Below are positions 41,747 to 52,011 of a stretch of DNA of 64,000 nt, one piece after another; position 1 is the first letter of the stretch, and each line of letters opens with the position of its first letter. Source of the stretch: Verrucomicrobiota bacterium JB022 (lineage in GTDB: Bacteria; Verrucomicrobiota; Verrucomicrobiia; Opitutales; Oceanipulchritudinaceae); assembly GCA_030673845.1 (NCBI GenBank), contig JAUTCQ010000006.1:62001-126000 (forward strand), in the 5' to 3' direction. The notes under the pieces are model-generated. The model did not search any database. It saw only the letters and a program-made list of their open reading frames with translations, and was not told the origin of the DNA. Both the position numbers and the translations under genes were made by a program.

Positions 41747-43723
41747 ATGTCGGTATCCGCTACGCTCTCCCAACTGCAGCAGGCCCACGAGGCCGGCAAG
41801 CTGCTCGACAGCACGCTCGAAAACGCCACCGCCTACCTTCAGGGCGGCTTCATGCCTGCGTGGGGCGAGGCCGCCATGGCCGAGCTCGTCGAAAAACAGG
41901 CGTGGGACGAGCTGAACGACCGCTTTTACCAGACACTGAAGTTTGGCACCGGTGGCATGCGCAGCCGCACGATCGGCAATGTCGTGACCGCCGCCGAGCG
42001 CGGCACGCCCGGCCCGCAAGACACGCCCGAGCACGCGGCGGTCGGCTCGGCCATGATGAACGACTTCAACGTCATCCGCGCCACCGTCGGCCTCTTCCGC
42101 TACTGCGAGCGCCACCTCGAAAAGAGCCTGGGCCGCCGCGAAGCCCCCCGCCTCGTCATCGCCCATGACGTGCGCCACTTCTCCCGCCACTTCTGCGAGT
42201 TGACGGCCAGCGTGTGGACCAAGCTGGGCGGCTACGCGATGATCTTCGACGGCCCGCGCTCGACCCCGCAGCTCAGCTTTACGGTGCGCTACACCAAGGC
42301 CACCGCCGGCATCGTGATCACCGCCAGCCACAACCCGGCGCACGACAACGGCTACAAAGTCTATTTCGAAGACGGCGCGCAGGTGGTGTTCCCCAACGCG
42401 GAGGGCATCATCCACGAAGTCTATCAGGTCAAGCTGGCCGACACCGCGCAATACCTCGACAAGGACCTCGCGGGCGTCGTCACGCTGCCGGCCACGGCCG
42501 ACGCGGCCTACCTCGAAGTGATGCAGGAAAACCTGCTCGATAAGGAGGTCTTCAAGCGCGCCCAGCCCGAGATCGTCTTTTCGCCCATCCACGGCACGGG
42601 TGGGGTCAGTGGCCCGCAGGTGCTGAAGAACAACGGTCTCGAAGTGTCGCTGGTCGAAAAGCAGATGGTGCAGGACAGCCGCTTCCCGACCGTCAAGAGC
42701 CCCAACCCGGAGAACGCCGAAGCCCTTGCCATGGCCATCGCGCAGGCTCAGGAAATCGGGGCCGACGTCGTGCTCGCGACCGACCCGGACTCCGACCGTA
42801 TGGGTGCCGCCGTCCGCGACGAAAATGGCCAGATGGTGCTATTGACCGGTAACATGATTGGCTCGTTGCTGGCCGACTACCGCATCAACAAGCTGAAGGA
42901 GCAGGGCGTGCTGCCCAAGAGCGGCACCAAGAACGCCGCGCTGATCAAGACCTACGTCACCACGCCCCTGCAGGCCGCCATTGCCGAAAAGAACGGCCTC
43001 AAGGTGATCAACACGCTGACCGGCTTCAAGTGGATCGGTGAAAAGCTGCGCGATTACCAGCAGCAGATCGTCGACGCGGTGAAGAAGGAGCAGGGCATCG
43101 CCATCGACTACGACAAGTGCTCGCTGGAGCAGCGCCGCAAGCTGGCCCTCGCCCACAGCACCTTCTACGTGTTCGGCGGCGAAGAGAGCTACGGCTACCT
43201 CGCCAGCGACCTCGTGCGCGACAAGGATGCCAACGCTGCCGTGCTGATGTTTGCCGAGCTGGCAGCCTCGCTCAAGGCTCAGGGCAAGACCTTCCCGCAA
43301 TACCTCGACGAAGTCTACCTGCGCTACGGCTACTACCTCGAGCGTCTGGTCAACATCTACTACGAAGGCGCCAGCGGCTCCCAGAAGATCAAGAACATCC
43401 TCGACAGCTACCGCAACAGCCCGCCCGAAAAGCTGGGCGAGTTCATGGTCACGTCGTTCAAGGACTTCGGTCGCCAGGACCTCTTCGACGCCGACGGCAA
43501 GGAAACGCCCAAGGAGAACTTCTACTTCCTCGAGCTCGATAACGGCTATCAGTTTGCCGTGCGCGGCTCCGGCACCGAGCCCAAGATCAAGTTTTACCTC
43601 TTCGCCAGCGAAGACGTGCCCGAGCCCGCCGCGCTCGACGACGTCAAAGAGAGTGTCAAGCAGACGCTCGCCACCCTGGCCGAAGCGATCGAAGCCGACG
43701 CCCGCCAGCGCGCCGAAGGCTAA
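41747..43723 (+). CDS. Phosphoglucomutase / phosphomannomutase (alpha-D-phosphohexomutase)
   Basis: 658 residues, longer than the usual 450-580. All four domain motifs are present: 'FGTGGMRSRTIG' near the N-terminus, active-site serine loop 'TASHNPAHDNGYKVYFEDG', metal loop 'ATDPDSDRMG', sugar-binding 'FGGEESYGY', and phosphate-binding 'RGSGTEPKIKFY'. It interconverts hexose-6-P and hexose-1-P through a phosphoserine. Following the UDP-sugar pyrophosphorylase it would feed nucleotide-sugar synthesis. A terminator closes the unit. Confidence 0.93.
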   Translation: MSVSATLSQLQQAHEAGKLLDSTLENATAYLQGGFMPAWGEAAMAELVEKQAWDELNDRFYQTLKFGTGGMRSRTIGNVVTAAERGTPGPQDTPEHAAVGSAMMNDFNVIRATVGLFRYCERHLEKSLGRREAPRLVIAHDVRHFSRHFCELTASVWTKLGGYAMIFDGPRSTPQLSFTVRYTKATAGIVITASHNPAHDNGYKVYFEDGAQVVFPNAEGIIHEVYQVKLADTAQYLDKDLAGVVTLPATADAAYLEVMQENLLDKEVFKRAQPEIVFSPIHGTGGVSGPQVLKNNGLEVSLVEKQMVQDSRFPTVKSPNPENAEALAMAIAQAQEIGADVVLATDPDSDRMGAAVRDENGQMVLLTGNMIGSLLADYRINKLKEQGVLPKSGTKNAALIKTYVTTPLQAAIAEKNGLKVINTLTGFKWIGEKLRDYQQQIVDAVKKEQGIAIDYDKCSLEQRRKLALAHSTFYVFGGEESYGYLASDLVRDKDANAAVLMFAELAASLKAQGKTFPQYLDEVYLRYGYYLERLVNIYYEGASGSQKIKNILDSYRNSPPEKLGEFMVTSFKDFGRQDLFDADGKETPKENFYFLELDNGYQFAVRGSGTEPKIKFYLFASEDVPEPAALDDVKESVKQTLATLAEAIEADARQRAEG

Positions 43724-43754
43724 GGCCTCCCGCGATGTTTTTCGCACCCTTTCG

Positions 43755-43788
43755 ACGCAGCCTTCCCACGCGGGGGGCTGCGTTTTTC
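43755..43788 (+). terminator. Terminator after the phosphohexomutase gene
   Basis: A perfect 8-bp stem ACGCAGCC/GGCTGCGT with a 13-nt loop is followed by TTTTT. Confidence 0.85.
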
Positions 43789-43826
43789 TTTACGCGGGGA
43801 GGTGAAGGGGTTAGATTGAATGTATC

Positions 43827-44285
43827 ATGACCCGCGCGTTACCCCCGCTCCTCCGTCCTGCTCCCATACGGCAGGTTCTTTTGGCTGCTGCGGTGGCCGG
43901 GGCGGTAGTCGCCGTCTGCCCGGTGGCGGCTGTACTGAGTGTGCATCCGCTCTTTGGTGGGTTACGCGCAGAGCCTTATATCGACGACTCGGCACTATTC
44001 TATCGGGAGGGGGAACTACGAGATACCTTTTCGCCAGAAGTGGGTCTCAGCAATCTCTCCCCAGAGATTTGCCTGTGCCTCTGCATCAAATTACCACCTC
44101 ATGGCATCCCGGAGTTGGAAGAGAAAAGTGAGGTGACTGGAACCGGGGCAAAGCAGAGAATTCACGAAGCTGCCCAAAACTGGATGGACCAAAAGATCGC
44201 GACCGCTCCGGATTTCGCCCGGTCTTTCGGCGACCGCTTCCTGCCGCCACCCACGGTAGAGCTGGTGATGCTTGAGGCGCGGTAG
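43827..44285 (+). CDS. Small membrane-anchored protein of unknown function
   Basis: 152 residues. A basic start and a long hydrophobic segment (about 17-40, rich in Ala and Val) make a signal anchor; the remaining 110 residues are soluble and contain the clustered cysteines 'EICLCLCIKLPP'. No lipobox at the usual place and no motif I know. Codon use is like its neighbours, supporting a real gene. It converges on the PEP-CTERM gene. Confidence 0.5.
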   Translation: MTRALPPLLRPAPIRQVLLAAAVAGAVVAVCPVAAVLSVHPLFGGLRAEPYIDDSALFYREGELRDTFSPEVGLSNLSPEICLCLCIKLPPHGIPELEEKSEVTGTGAKQRIHEAAQNWMDQKIATAPDFARSFGDRFLPPPTVELVMLEAR

Positions 44286-44302
44286 GGAGGGATACATTCA
44301 CA

Positions 44303-44334
44303 AAAAACGCAGGATCCCTTTGGGAATCCTGCGC
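44303..44334 (-). terminator. Terminator of the PEP-CTERM gene (copy 1 of a duplicated terminator)
   Basis: On the minus strand the stem CGCAGGAT/ATCCTGCG with a partly paired loop is followed by TTTTTT. Almost the same 39-bp sequence recurs at 45603-45641 after the next minus-strand gene. Confidence 0.85.
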
Positions 44335-44363
44335 GGTAGAAGGCGGTAGTGGGCCAATGACGA

Positions 44364-45530
44364 CTACTGACGCCGACGCCAAGCTAGCAGCCCGAGAGCA
44401 CCTAGCCCGGCAAGGGCCGCGTAAGTGGAGGGCTCGGGGATGAGCGGAGTATAGCCGCGGATCATCCAGGGTGAGGATTTTCCATTGGGGTCGATGCCGT
44501 TTCCTATGATCACCGAGCCGTCGGCGCTGATGCCATTGGCGCTGGTGAGGGTCCAGCCTATCAGATCAAAGCCTTGGTCGATGAGGATATCATACAGGCT
44601 ATAGATCTGACCATTAATCCAAATAACGGCTTCGGTCGCTTCACCAAAAGATGCAGAGCCTACCACGAATGTGGCACTATCGTCGATGGCGTTAGCTCTG
44701 CTTGCAGTGCTGTCGGCGAAGCCTTCCAGCATAGTGGTCCCGGACTCGGCACTCCATTGGAAACCAAACCCGTTCAAGTGACCAATCGCAGTCATACCGT
44801 CGCGGGTGACTGCTAGTGCTTCACCGTTGCCAGTGCTCAACGTCGTGAAGCCGCTTGCTTCGGTCCAGATTACCGGAGTGGGGGCCTCCATCCAATTCCA
44901 GGCACTACCTGCCATAACGGAGCCGTTCTGGTTGACTCCATGCACCCGAGTAATCTCGTAATCGGTGTTGGTGTAGGTCTCCAGGGTGTTGGTGGCAGTG
45001 GACCAGCGGAAGATGGTGGAAGCACTAAGAGAGGTGGTTCCGGTGATCCAGTTTCCGTCTCCACTCATCTTGCTGAGGGAGTACAGAGAGGGGCCGCTAG
45101 AGGGGGTGAGCGCGTTCTCCAGCTCCGTAAGACGTTGGGTGCCTTGGCCTTGTTTCCATTGTACAATGCCTTCTCCGAACAGGCGTCCATAGGCGGTATT
45201 TCCAGAGCTGTCCGTCGAAAAGGCTTCGAAGCCGCCTTGGATTTGGGTGGAGATGATTGGTGTGGCTCCTGGCTGGCCCCACTGGACCCGATAGGCGCTT
45301 TGGCCTGTCACGACACCTCCTCCAGGGTTATTGCTGGGCTGTTCTCCATAGATTCCAGTAAAATAGGCAACCGTTCCGTCAGCACTGAGCCCGGCTGCGC
45401 CAGGATATTTCGGAAACTCTCCGGAAAAATCACCCATGGCTTCAAACGTGATGCCGTAGGCACACGAATTTGCCAGCACCAGTGTGATTCCGAAGGCAGA
45501 CAAAAACTTACAACAATAAATTTTGCTCAT
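44364..45530 (-). CDS. PEP-CTERM protein with HAF-like beta repeats
   Basis: 388 residues. Signal peptide (to about 'SCAYG'), then a repeated beta-strand pattern such as 'AAGLSADGTVAYFTG', 'SLSKMSGDGNWITGTT', 'HGVNQNGSVMAGSAW' and 'NGISADGSVIIGNG', resembling HAF or extracellular repeat propeller proteins. It ends in a full PEP-CTERM signal: 'IPEPSTYAALAGLGALGLLA' then 'WRRRQ'. It would be exported and processed by an exosortase, which is not encoded in this window. The terminator is followed by a near-identical one at the next gene. Confidence 0.88.
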   Translation of the reverse strand: MSKIYCCKFLSAFGITLVLANSCAYGITFEAMGDFSGEFPKYPGAAGLSADGTVAYFTGIYGEQPSNNPGGGVVTGQSAYRVQWGQPGATPIISTQIQGGFEAFSTDSSGNTAYGRLFGEGIVQWKQGQGTQRLTELENALTPSSGPSLYSLSKMSGDGNWITGTTSLSASTIFRWSTATNTLETYTNTDYEITRVHGVNQNGSVMAGSAWNWMEAPTPVIWTEASGFTTLSTGNGEALAVTRDGMTAIGHLNGFGFQWSAESGTTMLEGFADSTASRANAIDDSATFVVGSASFGEATEAVIWINGQIYSLYDILIDQGFDLIGWTLTSANGISADGSVIIGNGIDPNGKSSPWMIRGYTPLIPEPSTYAALAGLGALGLLAWRRRQ

Positions 45531-45604
45531 TGATTGCCGTTATGGCGCTAGGTCTATGAAAAGCAAGCTATAGTTACTTCTGACGGTGAAAACCGATTAC
45601 ACAC

Positions 45605-45637
45605 AAAAAACGCAGGATCCCTTTTGGGAATCCTGCG
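45605..45637 (-). terminator. Terminator of tatA (copy 2 of the duplicated terminator)
   Basis: Stem CGCAGGAT/ATCCTGCG followed on the minus strand by TTTTTT. Differs from the copy at 44303 by one extra T in the loop; the flanking bases CACAAAAAA and CGCGGTA are also conserved. Confidence 0.85.
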
Positions 45638-45666
45638 CGGTAAAGTGAAAAGAATGGAGACCGGCT

Positions 45667-45999
45667 TTAGGCCTGCTTGGCGCTATGTTCGGGCGCGGTG
45701 GGGGCCGGGGCGGGAGTAGTTTCCTTGGCGGCTGCGGTGTTGGCCGGGGCCTGGGCTTGTTTGGCCTTGGCGTTATCCGATTCCTGGTTGGCGCTGTCCA
45801 TGGCGTTCTGGAAGTCTTCCTGCACGTCGCGGGTGGCCTTCTTGAACTCCTGCATGCTCTTGCCGAGACTGCGCGCGAGGTCCGGGAGGCGCTTGGCACC
45901 AAAGAGGACGAGCACGATCAGGAGGATGATCAGCAGCTCGGTCATGTTCAGGTTCTGGATGAACGCGGGTGAAATGGCAGGCATGGTATTGAAAAACAT
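45667..45999 (-). CDS. tatA: Sec-independent protein translocase subunit TatA/TatE
   Basis: 110 residues. One TM helix ('TELLIILLIVLVLFGAKRLP') with the defining 'FGAKRLPDLARSLGKSM' amphipathic helix, then an acidic and Ala/Pro-rich tail. TatA oligomerises in the inner membrane to let folded twin-arginine substrates cross. Two starts are possible, 45999 and 45984; the latter begins 'MPAISPAF'. TatB and TatC are not in the window. Confidence 0.92.
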   Translation of the reverse strand: MFFNTMPAISPAFIQNLNMTELLIILLIVLVLFGAKRLPDLARSLGKSMQEFKKATRDVQEDFQNAMDSANQESDNAKAKQAQAPANTAAAKETTPAPAPTAPEHSAKQA

Positions 46000-46068
46000 A
46001 GTGATTTCGGCCGGTCTGTAAAACGTGAAATAGCCCGCATTAGTTGCAGGCTATTTTCACGGGCGAGA

Positions 46069-47913
<1,845 letters not shown>

Positions 47914-47955
47914 GCTTAAAAGGAAAATCGGACGGTAAAGGGATTGCGTAAGGCT

Positions 47956-49821
47956 TTATGCCGAGAGTTCGGCGGGCAGCAGGCGAGAGGGGTCGGCGCG
48001 GAGCTGGAGCAGTTCTTTGCGCTGGGCGAGCAGTTTTCGCAAAGTGTCGGTCTCCTGGGGAGGCAGGTTTTGCACTTGCCGCGTCAGGTGCTCCAGTTGG
48101 CCCTTCAGACCACGGTGGACGGCGCGCAGGCAGGCATGCTTGGCCCAAGCGATGAGGTCGTGTTCCTCAACGTCGCGTTCTTCAGCGAGGCAATTGTAAA
48201 AACAATGCCGTTCTTCTTTCGTTTCAAGTAGTGCGTCACTTTGTTGTGAGTCCTCCCAAATGCCTTCGCGTGCGGCGGCCAGGAACCGTTCCAGCAGTTG
48301 TCCTTCCAAGGTGGAGCGGTCGATCCAGTCATAATCCAGGATAGGGGCGACCAGGGCTGCCAGACGCGAGTCCCGCAAAATGAGCCAAAGTAGATCTTTT
48401 TCGATTGATGTCAACTTGCCATTCGCTGTTTTATCTGTTAGCAGCGCGGGTGTAGCTGTGACAGGCGTAGGCTGGCCCCGGTTTCGGGCGGCCTGAAAGC
48501 GTTGGAAATCGATCTTCGCCGCCGCCAGATCGAGGTGCAGGCACTCGGCGGCCTGTTCGAGGTAGGCGTTCTGGAGTGCCTGTTGCTCGCACTCGGCAAT
48601 GATGGCAAATAGCTGCTGCAGGGCGTTGGTGCGCTCCTGTGGGCTGGCGTCGAGGCGGGGCAGGGAGGCGCGGGCGGCAAAGGGGATGGCTTCGACGGCT
48701 TGTTTGCGGCAGTCTTCCCAGGCTTCGCGCCCGCCGTTGCGCAGGAGGTCGTCGGGGTCGGTCTTGTCGGGCAGGGGGATGAAGCGCACTTCGAGCCCCG
48801 CCTTGAAGGCGAGCGGCAGCATACGCAGCGCGCCCTTGCGCCCCGCGTTGTCGCCATCGAGCACGACTTCCACGCGCTCGCTGTAGCGGCGCAGGAGGCG
48901 CATCTGGTCTTCGGTGATGGAGGTGCCCTGCGGGGCGATGGCGGCCTTGATCCCGCTGGTCCAGCAGCGCAGGGCGTCGAGCTGGCCTTCGACGATGGTG
49001 AAGGCGCCGGCGTCCTCTACATGTTCGCGCGCGCGTTCGAGGTTGAAGACGAGCTGGCTTTTGTGAAAGAGGGGCGTCTCCGGGCTGTTGATGTATTTGG
49101 CCTCGCGCGCCGGGTCGTCTTCGGGCGTCAAGTCGAGCTGGCGCGCGGTGAAGGCGATGACTTGGCCTTGGTAGTTGCGGATAGGCACCATGAGGCGGCC
49201 ACGGAAGCGGTTGAGCCAGCGGCGCGGGTCGGAGACGTGGTCGCGGGCGTAAAAGAGGCCGCACTGGCGCAGGGCGTCGTCGGAGAAGCCTTTCTGCACG
49301 AGCAGCTCGTTGAGCTTGGTGCCTTGGGGCGGGGCAAAGCCGATCTTGAACTCTTTGGCGAGGTCGAGCGTGAAGCCGCGTTTCTCCTGCCAGTAGGTGC
49401 GCACCTGCTGGCTGTGCTCGTGCTCGGCGAGAAAGGCGCGGTGGAAGAAGTCGGCCGCGTAGTCGTGGATTGCGAGCAGTTCTTGCCGCAGGGAGCGCAG
49501 TTGCGGGTCGGGGCCCTGGCCCTGCTCGTATTGCAGCTCGATGTGGAAGCGCTCGGCAAGTGCCTCCACGGCTTCGTGGAAGGTCAGCTTTTCCTGCTCT
49601 TCGAGGAAGGAGAAGATGTCGCCCGCCAGCCCGCTGGAAAAGCACTTGTAGATCCCCTTGTCGGGCAAGACGTAAAAGGAGGGCGTCTTTTCGTGGGAGA
49701 AGGGGCTGAGGCCGACCCAGTTCTTGCCATTGCGCTTGAGTGTGACCACCGGCGACACCACGTCGTAGATGTTGATCCGGGCTTTGAGGTCTTCAATCGA
49801 CTGGCGACTGATCAGGGGCAT
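47956..49821 (-). CDS. dnaG: DNA primase, with degenerate zinc-binding domain
   Basis: 621 residues. The N-terminal domain aligns with DnaG ('IYDVVSPVVTLKRNGKNWVG', 'HEKTPSFYVLPDKG') but the zinc motif is changed: 'GLSPFSHEK' for GLCPFHNEK and 'YKCFSSGLAGD' for YHCFGCGAGGD, so Ser39, Ser42 and Ser63 replace three of four ligands; only Cys60 remains. The TOPRIM core is present ('FTIVEGQLDALRCW', 'VVLDGDNAGRKGALRML'). It makes Okazaki primers with DnaB. It is upstream of rpoD. Confidence 0.93.
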   Translation of the reverse strand: MPLISRQSIEDLKARINIYDVVSPVVTLKRNGKNWVGLSPFSHEKTPSFYVLPDKGIYKCFSSGLAGDIFSFLEEQEKLTFHEAVEALAERFHIELQYEQGQGPDPQLRSLRQELLAIHDYAADFFHRAFLAEHEHSQQVRTYWQEKRGFTLDLAKEFKIGFAPPQGTKLNELLVQKGFSDDALRQCGLFYARDHVSDPRRWLNRFRGRLMVPIRNYQGQVIAFTARQLDLTPEDDPAREAKYINSPETPLFHKSQLVFNLERAREHVEDAGAFTIVEGQLDALRCWTSGIKAAIAPQGTSITEDQMRLLRRYSERVEVVLDGDNAGRKGALRMLPLAFKAGLEVRFIPLPDKTDPDDLLRNGGREAWEDCRKQAVEAIPFAARASLPRLDASPQERTNALQQLFAIIAECEQQALQNAYLEQAAECLHLDLAAAKIDFQRFQAARNRGQPTPVTATPALLTDKTANGKLTSIEKDLLWLILRDSRLAALVAPILDYDWIDRSTLEGQLLERFLAAAREGIWEDSQQSDALLETKEERHCFYNCLAEERDVEEHDLIAWAKHACLRAVHRGLKGQLEHLTRQVQNLPPQETDTLRKLLAQRKELLQLRADPSRLLPAELSA

Positions 49822-49944
49822 CAGGGAATTCTAGCGGCAGAGAAATAAACGTGCAAATGCCTGCACTGGTTTCGAGGAGGCAAACCGAGGGATTTAGGTA
49901 CATCTGCAGGTGAAAGGGAAGGTCAAGTTATTGCCACTTATTCG

Positions 49945-49974
49945 CACTTATTCACATCGAAATGTGAGCAAGTG
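49945..49974. other. Stem-loop with a DnaA-box-like word upstream of dnaG
   Basis: A 13-bp stem with one mismatch and one wobble around loop CGAA; its left arm includes TTATTCACA, which fits TTATNCACA. A single box is not an origin. The gap 49822-50414 otherwise holds the palindrome region at 50211-50343 and no credible gene. Confidence 0.4.
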
Positions 49975-50210
49975 TAATAACTTCTGCCCTTCACGGGGTC
50001 TTACGGGGTAGGGGCAGGAGGCTTTGCGCACCTTGGCATGAAACTTTTCGGCGACGATTTTCAGCTGTTTGTCACCTCCAACGCGGTTGGGTGAGCCAAT
50101 TTCGGCAAAAGAGGGTGGCGAGAGTAAAACGGAGCGTTTTCGAGAGGAGGTAGCACCTTGCGCTCGGCGGCGGCACTCGCTCCGGGGTGCAGTTTGTGTT
50201 GAGTGACCTT

Positions 50211-50343
50211 CCCGGGGTATCGGACCTTGCGGTCCTCGACCCCGGGCTAGAATAGTGACAAGCCTCTGGCTTCCTGGACGATGCCGTGACAATGCTTGCA
50301 CCCCGGAGGGCGTGCCGCTGAGGCTGATTCAGGGACTCAGCGG
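50211..50343. repeat. Second cluster of palindromes, including a nested 36-bp hairpin
   Basis: CCCGGGGT (50211) pairs perfectly with ACCCCGGG (50239), enclosing GGACC-TTGC-GGTCC. Then come AAGCC-TCT-GGCTT at 50260 and CCGCTGAG/CTCAGCGG at 50315-50343. The short ones have the same form (arms closing on CC...GG with a 3-4 nt loop) as the cluster at 28.6 kb. The region lies in the gap before dnaG, downstream of the TPR lipoprotein gene. Confidence 0.65.
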
Positions 50344-50414
50344 GTGGAGAGGGATAATGCGAGCGAACATGCGTCCACCGCCTGCCACTTTTGGGCATCC
50401 ACGTAGAGCCGTGG

Positions 50415-51974
50415 TTACAGGCTGCGCAGCTCCCGCTCGGCGAGGTCGCGCTGGGGGTGGGTCATGGGGGCGAGTTGGAGGAATTCGCGGTAGAGGCGGC
50501 GGGCGCTGCTGGTGTCCTTCGTCAACTGCCGGTAGGCGCGGGCAAGGGTGAGGGCGATTTCGGGGCTTTGCGGGAAGCGGTCGCGTGCCTCCAGCAGGGC
50601 GCCGATCAACTGCTCGGGGCGCAGGGTATTTTGCTGCACGCGCACGACCTGCAGGGCGTATTTCGGGTCGGTCGGGGCGCGGCGGGCGGCTTCGTTGGCG
50701 GAGGCACGGGCCCAGGAATACTGGCCGGAGGTAAAATACGTGTCGCTGAGCTCGAACCACACTTCGGCCTGGCTGTCGTTGACGGTCAGCGCGCGGGTGT
50801 AATAGCGGATGGCGTCGTTGAGGTTGCCTTCGTCGCGCTGACGGCGGGCCCAGGCGAGCGCCTGGCCGTAGGTGGCCGTACGCATGTCCGGCGGCTGCTG
50901 CGGGGTCTCTGCCGGCTCGGGTTCGGCTTCGGCCACTGGCTCCGGCTCCGGTTCAGGCGCCGGGGTGACAGCGACGGGAGCCGGTTCGGGCTCTGCGGCA
51001 GGTGGGGCCGGCGTGGGGGCGGGTTGAGGAGCGGGCGCTTGCGCCACCGGCTGGGTCGGCGGTGTCGGTTCGGAGGGGGCCGTCGGTGGTGTCTCGGCGA
51101 CGGGCTCCGGTTCGGGGGTCGCGGGTTCCGGCTCTGGTTCTGCCTCGGGCTCAGGTTGAGGTTCGGCTTGGCGGCGCGCCAGTTCTTCGGCGGCGGCAAG
51201 GGCTTCGTCTTGGCGTTGGCGCCATTGCCGCAGCTGGCCCACGAGGTCGGCAACGTTGGGCTCTTCGAGGGCTTCGGGGAATTCCAGTGCCAGTTGGTCG
51301 GCCAGCATCAGGGCGTCGCCGAGGCGGTTGGCGCGGGCTGCGGTCTCCAGCAGGCCGGCGAGGGCGTCGCGGCGGATATTGTCGGAGCCGCCGTCGATGG
51401 CTTGGGCAAACCACTGCTGTGCCTGGGCAAAGTTGCCGGCCCCGAGGTAGAGGCGCCCGATGGCGAGCTGGGTTTGCGCGCGGGGGCGAAGGTTGTTGGC
51501 GCGCAGGTAGGCGTCGATCGCGTTGCGGCGCTGGTTCAGCTCCAGAAACTGCTCGGCGAGGAGGATCCAGGCGGCATCGTCTTCCGGCTCGCGCTCCAGA
51601 TAGCGCTGGTAGAGCAGCACGGAGCCCTTGGGGTCGCCCGCGTCGTTGAGCGCGTCGGCAGCAAAGAGCAGGGGCACGGGGTCGCTGGGCCGGAGGCTGG
51701 CGAGCTGTTCGTAATAGATGGCGGCGAGCATGTCGTCCCCCGATTGGGAGGCGATGGTCGCAATTTCCTCGACGACGAGCAACGTTCCCGGATGCTGGTC
51801 GAGGTAGGTTTCGAGGCGCGTGACCGCGGCGTCGATCTGGCCGGCGCGGACAAAACCCCGAGCCTCATCCACAACTTCTTGCGGCGTCGGGGGTTTTTCT
51901 GCGCAGGCTGCACCTAGCAGAAGGGTGGTTCCCAAAAGGAATCCACGAAAGAGCTTTTCCCGACGGTTCGACAT
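50415..51974 (-). CDS. TPR-repeat exported protein, possible lipoprotein
   Basis: 519 residues. The N-terminus has a signal peptide ending 'LLLGAACAEKP'; Cys24 could be lipidated although the residue at -3 is Gly. TPR units occupy about 30-240 ('FVRAGQIDAAVTRLETYLDQ' and others) and 385-510 ('NLNDAIRYYTRALTVNDSQA'), separated by about 120 residues of Pro/Glu/Ala repeats ('PEPEPEP' type) that should be an extended linker. Likely a periplasmic or outer-membrane scaffold. Its start codon is back to back with the next gene's possible start. Confidence 0.8.
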   Translation of the reverse strand: MSNRREKLFRGFLLGTTLLLGAACAEKPPTPQEVVDEARGFVRAGQIDAAVTRLETYLDQHPGTLLVVEEIATIASQSGDDMLAAIYYEQLASLRPSDPVPLLFAADALNDAGDPKGSVLLYQRYLEREPEDDAAWILLAEQFLELNQRRNAIDAYLRANNLRPRAQTQLAIGRLYLGAGNFAQAQQWFAQAIDGGSDNIRRDALAGLLETAARANRLGDALMLADQLALEFPEALEEPNVADLVGQLRQWRQRQDEALAAAEELARRQAEPQPEPEAEPEPEPATPEPEPVAETPPTAPSEPTPPTQPVAQAPAPQPAPTPAPPAAEPEPAPVAVTPAPEPEPEPVAEAEPEPAETPQQPPDMRTATYGQALAWARRQRDEGNLNDAIRYYTRALTVNDSQAEVWFELSDTYFTSGQYSWARASANEAARRAPTDPKYALQVVRVQQNTLRPEQLIGALLEARDRFPQSPEIALTLARAYRQLTKDTSSARRLYREFLQLAPMTHPQRDLAERELRSL

Positions 51975-52011
51975 GATAGGTTATTCGCCCACTCTGGCAA
52001 TTCGACTCATA

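Noticed and set aside
49948-49956. Chromosomal origin near dnaG
   Set aside because: Only one DnaA-box-like word; no dnaA, dnaN or AT-rich unwinding region.
49948-50301. 117-codon minus-strand frame in the gap upstream of dnaG
   Set aside because: It crosses the palindromes, is rich in Arg and Ser and has no ribosome site; I take the gap as non-coding.
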